Part shown: positions 1 through 5,241 of the stretch, piece after piece | Position numbering within the stretch: the first letter of the stretch is position 1 | Layout of the letters: the number at the start of each line of letters is the position of its first letter | Source of the DNA: PALSA-607 sp036510735 | GTDB taxonomy: Bacteria; Actinomycetota; Actinomycetes; Acidothermales; Acidothermaceae | DNA length: 12,782 bases | NCBI GenBank assembly: GCA_036510735.1 | Contig: DATCDK010000208.1 | Location: 1 to 12,782 of the forward strand | Reading direction: 5' to 3' | The notes under the pieces: generated by a model | Told to the model about the DNA's origin: nothing | The model's database searches: none | Seen by the model: the letters and a program-made list of their open reading frames with translations, nothing else | Position numbers and translations under genes: made by a program

Positions 1-1
1 C

Positions 2-1636
2 GTCAACTGGATGACCACCACCGACCACAAGCTGATCGGTCAGCTCTACCTCGCGACGTCGTTCCTCTTCTTCCTGCTGGCTGGTGTCATGGCGCTGTTG
101 ATGCGCGCCGAGCTGGCCCGGCCCGGGCTTCAGTTCCTCACCAACGAGCAGTACAACCAGCTGTTTACGATGCACGGCACGATCATGTTGCTGCTCTTCG
201 CGACGCCGCTGTTTATCGGCTTTGCCAATGTCATCGTGCCGTTGCAGATCGGTGCACCCGACGTTGCGTTCCCGCGACTGAACATCTTCAGCTTCTACCT
301 GTTCCTGTTCGGTGGCCTCATCACTATCGGCGGCTTCCTTACCCCTGGTGGCGCCGCGGACTTTGGCTGGTACGCCTACACGCCCCTGACGAACGCGGCC
401 CACTCGCCTGGTGTCGGTGGCGACATGTGGATCATGGGTCTTGTCGTCTCAGGGCTGGGCACGATTTTGGCTGGCGTCAACTTCATCACCACCATCATGG
501 TGATGCGCGCGCCGGGCATGACGATGTTCCGGATGCCGATCTTCACCTGGAACATCTTGTTGACTTCCATGCTGGTTTTGCTCGCGTTCCCGGTGCTGGC
601 GGCTGCGTTGTTGTGTCTGGAGGCAGAGCGCAAGCTCGGCGCGCAGATCTTCACCACCGCTAACGGTGGCCCGATCTTGTGGCAGCACTTGTTCTGGTTC
701 TTCGGGCACCCTGAGGTCTACATCGTGGCGATCCCGTTCTTCGGGATCGCCACCGAGATCCTGCCGGTGTTCGCCCGTAAGCCGGTATTCGGTTACAAGG
801 GCCTGGTGTTCGCGACGATTGCTATCTCCGGCCTTTCGATGACGGTGTGGGCGCACCACATGTTCTCCACCGGCGCGGTATTGCTGCCGTTCTTCTCATT
901 CATGTCCCTCCTGATTGCGGTCCCGACTGGGGTGAAGTTCTTCAACTGGATCGGCACCATGTGGCGGGGGCAACTCAGTTTCGATACGCCGATGCTGTGG
1001 ATTCTGGGGTTCCTGACGACCTTCTTGTTCGGTGGCCTGACTGGGGTCATCTTGGCCTCCCCACCACTCGACTGGCACGTCACCGACACCTACTTCGTTG
1101 TTGCGCACTTCCACTACGTGCTGTTTGGCACCGTGGTGTTCACGATGTTCGGCGGGTTCTACTTCTGGTGGCCGAAGATGACCGGCAAGATGCTCGACGA
1201 ACGTCTTGGCAAGGTCCATTTCTGGCTCCTGTTCATCGGCTTCCACACCACGTTCCTCGTGCAGCACTGGCTCGGTGTTGAAGGCATGCCGCGCCGCATC
1301 CCCGACTATCTGCCCACCGACGGATTCACCACGCTGAACACGGTCTCGACCATTGGTGCGTTCATTCTCGGGCTGTCCATGTTCCCGTTCTTCTTCAACG
1401 TCTGGAAAACCTGGCGACATGCGCCGCTGGTCGGCGTCGATGATCCTTGGGGTTGGGGCGCGTCGCTGGAGTGGGCGACCTCGTGTCCACCGCCGCGGCA
1501 CAACTTCGTTCGGATGCCGCGCATCCGTTCGGAGCGGCCGGCGTTCGACCTGCACCATCCCGAACTGATCGGTCCGCGCACGCCACAACAGCCGTCGGTG
1601 CACGATCGAGGTCCGTCTGTGACGCGGCGTCCGTAA
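2..1636 (+). CDS. ctaD: Cytochrome c oxidase subunit I (aa3-type haem-copper oxidase), 5'-truncated by window edge
   Basis: This is the catalytic subunit of the terminal oxidase. It reduces O2 to water at the haem a3/CuB site and pumps protons across the cytoplasmic membrane. The frame is open to the left edge (V-N-W before the first visible Met at 11), and TTTDHK is a conserved early motif, so about 30-40 N-terminal residues lie outside the window. Numbering from the Met at 11, all metal ligands are visible: H55 (haem a), H233 in GHPEVY with the cross-linking Y237, H282/H283 (CuB), H366 (haem a3) and H368 (haem a). Proton-path residues D84, N91, E235 and K309 are present. The C-terminal SLEWATSCPPPRHNF segment is typical of actinobacterial CtaD. 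No other oxidase subunit gene follows, so the gene is separated on this side from ctaC and ctaE. The identification is secure; whether it is the housekeeping or an extra copy is unknown. Confidence 0.97.
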   Translation, partial: VNWMTTTDHKLIGQLYLATSFLFFLLAGVMALLMRAELARPGLQFLTNEQYNQLFTMHGTIMLLLFATPLFIGFANVIVPLQIGAPDVAFPRLNIFSFYLFLFGGLITIGGFLTPGGAADFGWYAYTPLTNAAHSPGVGGDMWIMGLVVSGLGTILAGVNFITTIMVMRAPGMTMFRMPIFTWNILLTSMLVLLAFPVLAAALLCLEAERKLGAQIFTTANGGPILWQHLFWFFGHPEVYIVAIPFFGIATEILPVFARKPVFGYKGLVFATIAISGLSMTVWAHHMFSTGAVLLPFFSFMSLLIAVPTGVKFFNWIGTMWRGQLSFDTPMLWILGFLTTFLFGGLTGVILASPPLDWHVTDTYFVVAHFHYVLFGTVVFTMFGGFYFWWPKMTGKMLDERLGKVHFWLLFIGFHTTFLVQHWLGVEGMPRRIPDYLPTDGFTTLNTVSTIGAFILGLSMFPFFFNVWKTWRHAPLVGVDDPWGWGASLEWATSCPPPRHNFVRMPRIRSERPAFDLHHPELIGPRTPQQPSVHDRGPSVTRRP

Positions 1637-1667
1637 CCTGGACGTATGCCCGTCACAGCCAATCCTT

Positions 1668-1674
1668 AAGGAGG
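1668..1674 (+). promoter_or_regulatory. Strong Shine-Dalgarno site for the AhpD-like gene
   Basis: AAGGAGG lies six bases before the ATG at 1681. It fixes that start over longer in-frame openings that would run back into ctaD. Confidence 0.85.
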
Positions 1675-1680
1675 ACTGCG

Positions 1681-2136
1681 ATGCCTGAGTCTCACGAGCG
1701 CTTTTCGGTGCATGAGGTCGACCCAAGCGCAACCGAAGCCGTGCTCGGGCTCGAAAGCTACATGCGCTCCAGCGGCTTCGATCGCCAACTCTATGAGTTG
1801 GTCAAAATCCGGGCCTCCCAACTCAACGGCTGTGCCTACTGCCTGGACATGCACACACGCGATGCCCGTGTCGGTGGGGAGGACCAGCGTCGGCTCGATG
1901 TCCTCAGTGCCTGGCGGGAAGCACCCGCGCTGTTCACCGAGCGCGAGCGAGCTGCGCTGGCGTTCACCGAGGCTACGACCCTTGTCGCGGACGGCGGCGT
2001 GCCAGATGCCGTGTGGTCGAAACTGACCAGTTGCTTCACCCCGCAGGAGGTCGTTCACCTGCTCATGGCTATCGCCACGATCAACGTGTGGAACCGGCTC
2101 GCGATCGCCACTCACCAGGCACTCCCGGCACGGTGA
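1681..2136 (+). CDS. AhpD-like / carboxymuconolactone decarboxylase (CMD) family protein
   Basis: A 151-residue protein of the alkylhydroperoxidase-like CMD family, a small all-helical cytosolic fold. The diagnostic redox motif is complete: C51-A-Y-C54-L-D-M-H58, the CxxC plus downstream His that in AhpD relays electrons to peroxide. The preceding YELVKIRASQLNGC stretch and the later FTPQEVVHLLMAIATINVWNRL segment are typical of the family. The start is set by the AAGGAGG site. It lies 44 bp after ctaD on the same strand and may be co-transcribed with it. Many single-domain members have no known substrate, so peroxide or radical detoxification next to a respiratory oxidase is inference. Aromatic-lactone decarboxylation is unlikely because the CxxC motif points to the peroxidase-type branch. 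Confidence 0.9.
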   Translation: MPESHERFSVHEVDPSATEAVLGLESYMRSSGFDRQLYELVKIRASQLNGCAYCLDMHTRDARVGGEDQRRLDVLSAWREAPALFTERERAALAFTEATTLVADGGVPDAVWSKLTSCFTPQEVVHLLMAIATINVWNRLAIATHQALPAR

Positions 2137-2607
2137 TGGAGACGAAATTGCCGAGGGTGACGCTCGAAAACCCACCATGGCCACGAACGCTACCCACTTC
2201 ACATTCATGTCGCGGTCAGTGAGCGCATCGCTGCGGTGTACCTCGCGGTAGTCGGCCGACGGCTTGCCTGGCACGAAGTACCGTGCCCGGCGCAGCAACG
2301 ACTCGACCGGTTCACCGCCGGACGGCAGCGGCGCCAGCATCGACGGCTCCCGGTTGGGCGTCGTCTCATCTGCCGCGCGAAGACCTCGATCCAGCCATCC
2401 GATCGCCTCGCTTCCACGCCCACCCGACGCTACCCGGACCGACCATGAATACTTTGTTACGGACCTTGTCGCGGGCACGTATGCCCGAGGGCTACCGAAA
2501 GTCGCCAATTCGCACCGCTGGGGCACGCGGCGAACTTCGCACCCCGGGCCACGCAGCGAAGAAAGCTGATCGGACCGGCTAGGCAAGTCGCTGATTCTCA
2601 TGAACAC
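2137..2607. other. 471-bp region without an intact gene
   Basis: This interval lies between the AhpD-like gene and the winged-helix regulator. Six-frame openings here are short and have arginine/proline-rich translations that resemble no family I know, apart from the minus-strand NarG-like stretch listed separately. The part to the right of 2340 would have been the divergent promoter region between narG and the regulator. A locally AT-richer patch around 2444-2464 is the best place for a promoter, but I see no convincing -35/-10 pair. No terminator hairpin was recognised. Confidence 0.6.
2209..2340 (-). pseudogene. narG: Relic of the 5' end of a nitrate reductase alpha subunit gene (narG)
   Basis: Starting at the minus-strand ATG at 2340, which is preceded by a GGGAG-like ribosome binding site, the translation contains EPVESLLRRARYFVPG followed by KPSADYREVHR. 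This matches the N-terminus of actinobacterial NarG as I remember it (for M. tuberculosis: GPLEELLERSGRFFTPG, then EFSADLRTVTR). The match is clear for about 36 residues and then stops. The conserved continuation (YRDRWSHDKVVRSTHGVNCTGSCSWK, which includes the Fe-S-binding region) is absent. The frame stays open to 1666, but only as antisense to the AhpD-like gene. I infer that a deletion removed narG after its first ~40 codons. Chance resemblance is possible, since the stretch is short. Confidence 0.55.
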
Positions 2608-2608
2608 G

Positions 2609-2626
2609 TGTGGGAAAATGTGGGAA
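2609..2626 (+). repeat. Direct repeat TGTGGGAA x2, 10-bp period, at the regulator start
   Basis: TGTGGGAA occurs at 2609-2616 and again at 2619-2626, exactly one helical turn apart, overlapping the candidate start codons of the winged-helix regulator. It could be an autoregulatory binding site on one DNA face, or simply an early coding sequence. Confidence 0.4.
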
Positions 2627-3339
2627 TGCAGACAGCGAGATCGAGACAACCAGTGGCACCAGTCCTGGGCGAGAGCCGTTCACGTGCGCTCGCCGTGCTT
2701 CACGACGCTGGCCGCCCGCTCACGGTCAACGACGTGGCGAGGCTGCTGCGCCTGCACCCAAACACTGCGCGTTTCCACCTCGACGGGCTCGTCGATGCCG
2801 GGCTGGTCGAACGCGAAGCCGAAGACCGCGACCGGCCAGGGCGGCCACGCACCCTGTACACCGCGCTACCCGGCAGCGCCGGCGCAGGTCAGCGCAACTA
2901 CCGGCTGCTCGCCGAGATCCTCACCAGCTACTTGGCCGCCCAAGTACCCGGCGCGGCCAAGTCCGCCCTGCAGGCCGGCGCCGCCTGGGGTCGCTACCTT
3001 GCCGAACGACCGCCGCCGTATCGGCGCACTGACGCCGCCGAGGCAACCCGTCAGCTGGTCAGCATGCTCGACGAAATCGGGTTCGCCCCCGAGCCGGCCA
3101 TCGTAGGTCGCAAGCGCCAGATCCTGCTGCACTACTGCCCGTTTCGGGAAGCCGCGGCTGAACACCGCGACGTTGTCTGCTCGATCCACCTCGGCCTGAT
3201 GCAAGGGCTGCTCGCCGAACTTGACGCACCGCTGGTCGCCGAACGTCTCGACGCGTTCGTCGAACCCAGCCTGTGCGTCGCGCATCTGGCTGTCCGCGCC
3301 GGCAAGCCGACGACAGCCGCGAAGCCGCGTCGGTCCTGA
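2626..3339 (+). CDS. Winged-helix transcriptional regulator with cysteine-containing C-terminal domain (COG2345/SufR-like)
   Basis: A protein of about 237 residues. Residues 17-80 form a DNA-binding winged helix (RALAVLHDAGRPLTVNDVARLLRLHPNTARFHLDGLVDAGLVER, with a wing at GRPRTLYT). The C-terminal half holds three cysteines: C171 (HYCPF), C185 and C217. Related SufR-type regulators bind an Fe-S cluster through such cysteines, so a redox, iron or NO-sensing role is plausible but inferred. The start is ambiguous: GTG at 2608, GTG at 2620 and ATG at 2626 are all in frame and none has an ideal ribosome binding site. I chose the ATG because GGGA lies about ten bases upstream. It is divergent from the narG relic and convergent with the ferredoxin gene, which suggests it once regulated, or still regulates, a respiratory gene set. 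Confidence 0.85.
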   Translation: MQTARSRQPVAPVLGESRSRALAVLHDAGRPLTVNDVARLLRLHPNTARFHLDGLVDAGLVEREAEDRDRPGRPRTLYTALPGSAGAGQRNYRLLAEILTSYLAAQVPGAAKSALQAGAAWGRYLAERPPPYRRTDAAEATRQLVSMLDEIGFAPEPAIVGRKRQILLHYCPFREAAAEHRDVVCSIHLGLMQGLLAELDAPLVAERLDAFVEPSLCVAHLAVRAGKPTTAAKPRRS

Positions 3340-3387
3340 CCATGCCCACCCGCCCGGGTTGCGCCCCGCTAACCAAGGCGGACGACC

Positions 3388-3401
3388 CGGCCCGCGGGCC
3401 G
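3388..3401. terminator. 14-bp perfect GC palindrome between convergent genes
   Basis: CGGCCCGCGGGCCG is fully self-complementary and sits in the 68-bp gap between the stop of the winged-helix regulator (+) and the stop of the ferredoxin gene (-). It could fold as a 5-bp stem with a CGCG loop in either transcript. There is no T-tract on either side, so a bidirectional terminator is only a weak suggestion based on position. Confidence 0.3.
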
Positions 3402-3407
3402 CTGACG

Positions 3408-3764
3408 CTACCCGGCCTCACCCTTGGGCGTGGCTGCCGGCAGGCTGGCGACGAGTTCGGTGTCGACGCCGACCACACCGCTGCTGGCTCCTCCCGGTGA
3501 GCCAAGAGGCTCAGTACGGCCGGGCAACGGCACGGCAAAAAAACGAGCGTTGTCATCCTTGTACGCGGCAAGAGCCGCAGGTAGATCGTCCTCGTAGTAG
3601 ATCGCCTCGACCGGGCAGACCGGCTCACACGCTCCACAGTCCACGCACTCATCGGGATGGATGTACAGGAAACGTGCGCCCTCATAGATGCAGTCAACCG
3701 GGCACTCATCCACGCACGCGCGATCCATCACGTCGACGCATGGCTCACCGATCACATACGTCAT
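3408..3764 (-). CDS. fdxA: 7Fe ferredoxin (3Fe-4S / 4Fe-4S), FdxA-like
   Basis: A 118-residue soluble electron carrier. The cysteine pattern is the classic seven-iron one. C9, C17 and C50 would hold the 3Fe-4S cluster; C21 with C40, C43 and C46 (ECVDCGACEPVCPVEAI) would hold the 4Fe-4S cluster; C25 is the extra conserved cysteine. The PLGSPGGA motif and acidic C-terminal extension match actinobacterial FdxA proteins. The ATG at 3764 follows a good GAAGGAGA ribosome binding site. FdxA in mycobacteria belongs to the hypoxia/NO-responsive set (established knowledge), which fits the nearby narG relic and terminal oxidase. The electron partner is not visible here; P450s or oxidoreductases are usual partners. 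Confidence 0.96.
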   Translation of the reverse strand: MTYVIGEPCVDVMDRACVDECPVDCIYEGARFLYIHPDECVDCGACEPVCPVEAIYYEDDLPAALAAYKDDNARFFAVPLPGRTEPLGSPGGASSGVVGVDTELVASLPAATPKGEAG

Positions 3765-3787
3765 CGCAGTCTCCTTCGCCCGCGAGC

Positions 3788-3833
3788 CGTGCTCGCAACA
3801 CCCCGTGCTCGCAACACGCCGTGCTGGCAGAGC
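3788..3833. repeat. 16-bp-period tandem repeat upstream of fdxA
   Basis: CGTGCTCGCAACAC occurs at 3788-3801 and again identically at 3804-3817. A diverged third unit, CGTGCTGGCAGAGC, sits at 3820-3833. It lies between the fdxA ribosome binding site and the AT-rich promoter candidate, so it would fall in the 5' leader of fdxA. It could be a slippage-generated repeat or an array of protein- or RNA-binding sites. Confidence 0.75.
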
Positions 3834-3853
3834 CCGACCTGGCCATATTTCTG

Positions 3854-3884
3854 ACTATACAGATAGTGTAAATGTTTGTGGCAA
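3854..3884 (-). promoter_or_regulatory. Candidate fdxA promoter with palindrome ACTATACAGATAGT
   Basis: In the only clearly AT-rich patch upstream of fdxA, the minus strand shows TTGCCA (3884-3879) and TATAGT (3859-3854) separated by 19 bp, slightly long for a standard promoter. The -10 hexamer lies within a perfect palindrome with arms ACTAT/ATAGT and a 4-bp centre (3854-3867), which could be a repressor or activator site. The position relative to fdxA is suitable; the assignment rests on motif resemblance only. Confidence 0.45.
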
Positions 3885-3910
3885 GTTGAAAGACGAGCGG
3901 TGCGGCTGCG

Positions 3911-4393
3911 CTAGTGGTTGCCACGCACCGTGGCTAACACGAGCCCGACCGGAATGCTGATCAGCAGCACGACGACGAGCCCGCGAAAGACATACGTCGG
4001 CCATCGACGTCCACCAAACGCCGCCTCGCCGCCTCGCACCTGGGTTGCGAACATCGCGAGCGTCGCCACCAACAACGTTCCGCCGATATCCACGAGCGAA
4101 ACGACGTTCGAAAGCGTGCCTGCGATCACAGCGGCGTTTGCGACGTTCCATCCGATTGTCTCGGTGCCCAAGATGCGCGTCGACAAGGTCGCCGTCGACA
4201 GCGCCGCCTGGCCGGCACCGAGCCCGATCTGAGCGACGCCGACGACGAGCACCAGGTAAGCCGCCGCCCATGAGCCCTTCTCGGACGGTGAAGGAGCGGT
4301 TGCCGCGGCCACGAGCCCGCCCGCAACGATCGCGGCCCCCCCGACGGCGAAGAGCGGCCAGCTGACAACCCACCGCGCAGACTGGACTACCAC
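3911..4393 (-). CDS. Four-helix membrane protein of unknown function
   Basis: A 160-residue protein with four predicted membrane helices at about residues 11-33, 42-66, 84-116 and 134-156. They are joined by short loops, with a charged GGEAAFGGRRW loop before the last helix. No cysteine, histidine cluster or catalytic motif is evident and I do not recognise the family. The proposed start is GTG at 4393. A GGAG lies upstream at a rather long spacing (about 13 bases), so the start is uncertain. It is on the same strand as fdxA and 146 bp upstream of it, but fdxA appears to have its own promoter between them. Codon use and the hydrophobic pattern support a real gene; I assign no function. Confidence 0.75.
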   Translation of the reverse strand: MVVQSARWVVSWPLFAVGGAAIVAGGLVAAATAPSPSEKGSWAAAYLVLVVGVAQIGLGAGQAALSTATLSTRILGTETIGWNVANAAVIAGTLSNVVSLVDIGGTLLVATLAMFATQVRGGEAAFGGRRWPTYVFRGLVVVLLISIPVGLVLATVRGNH

Positions 4394-4524
4394 AGGATCA
4401 ATCGTGCTCCACGCTTAGGTGGGCACCGAACGCTGTCCATCAATAACGCACCTTGTCGTCGAGCAGGGGGCGTACCCGGCTTTTAGCTCCGTGTGTGCGC
4501 TCTTGGCGCTCGCGTACCGATTCG

Positions 4525-5241
4525 TTACCGGTCAAAGACCTCCTCACCGCGCTGCAACGTCGCACGATGCTGTGAGGCAGAGTTCAGGCCCACGAAACGG
4601 TTCTGTAGCACGGTTCGTTTGCTGGACTCCAAGTGGAGCCGAAGCGCCTCGACGGCCGCGGCGCCGTCGCCAGAGCAGATGACGTTAAGCAAGTCGCGAT
4701 GCACCTTGGCGACGGTCGATGGGTCGTCCTCGGCCGTGCAGCGCATGAAGGACAACAGCGTCTCGCCCTCCAGCATGTCGTGTGCGGAACGGAGGCGGTC
4801 ACTACCGACGCACGCGACGGCCTCGCTGTGGAACGACCAATCGGCATCGATGACCTCGCTCCACGCGGCGTCGGCGGGTAACCGAGCCATTCGCTCGACG
4901 CATCTCTCGAGTCTCGCCCACGTCGTCGGCTCCACGGCGATATGCGCGAACGCTTCCGACTCGAGCAGCGAACGCATCCAGTACAGGTCTTCAATCTCTC
5001 GCACCCCAAGGTCGCGGACCCAGACACCCTTGTGCGGGCGCACGTCGAGCAGTCCACGGCGACTCAGCTCGGCTATCGCCAAGCGGATCGATTGGCGGCT
5101 GACACCATGGGTCTCCGCGAGGCTGAGTTCGGTGAGCCGGGTGCCCGCAGGAAGCGTCCCTTGCAGGATCTTCGCCTTCAGCGCGTTGACCAACGCTTCC
5201 GATGTCGACACCCGGCCGACCAGACGGGGTCCAGCACTCAT
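4525..5241 (-). CDS. GntR-family regulator, FCD (FadR-type) subfamily
   Basis: A 238-residue regulator. The N-terminal winged helix spans residues 15-78 (ALVNALKAKILQGTLPAGTRLTELSLAETHGVSRQSIRLAIAELSRRGLL...GVWV). The C-terminal all-helical FCD ligand domain runs from about 82 to 210 and keeps the metal-binding pattern D134-x3-H138, H181 and H203. FCD regulators usually bind small organic acids or sugar acids and are released from DNA by them. The ATG at 5241 was chosen because the frame upstream has no family similarity and because ATGA overlaps the stop of the LamG/propeller gene by 4 bp, which implies translational coupling. As the last gene of the transport operon it likely senses a substrate or breakdown product and gives feedback on the operon; the ligand is unknown. 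Confidence 0.92.
   Translation of the reverse strand: MSAGPRLVGRVSTSEALVNALKAKILQGTLPAGTRLTELSLAETHGVSRQSIRLAIAELSRRGLLDVRPHKGVWVRDLGVREIEDLYWMRSLLESEAFAHIAVEPTTWARLERCVERMARLPADAAWSEVIDADWSFHSEAVACVGSDRLRSAHDMLEGETLLSFMRCTAEDDPSTVAKVHRDLLNVICSGDGAAAVEALRLHLESSKRTVLQNRFVGLNSASQHRATLQRGEEVFDR

Noticed and set aside
896..1732. Minus-strand open frame of 278 codons across ctaD
   Set aside because: It is an arginine/glutamate/proline-rich shadow antisense to a conserved gene, with no domain similarity.
1666..2649. Long minus-strand open frame of 327 codons
   Set aside because: Its left part is antisense to the well-supported AhpD-like gene and its beginning resembles nothing. Only the central NarG-like stretch (2209-2340) was kept, as a relic.
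3788..3833. Short regularly spaced repeats as a possible CRISPR array
   Set aside because: The repeats are 14 bp with 2-bp gaps, so there is no room for spacers, and no cas genes are present.
4394..4524. Possible terminator after the GntR gene
   Set aside because: Only 4-bp inverted repeats and no T-run were found, not enough to call a terminator.
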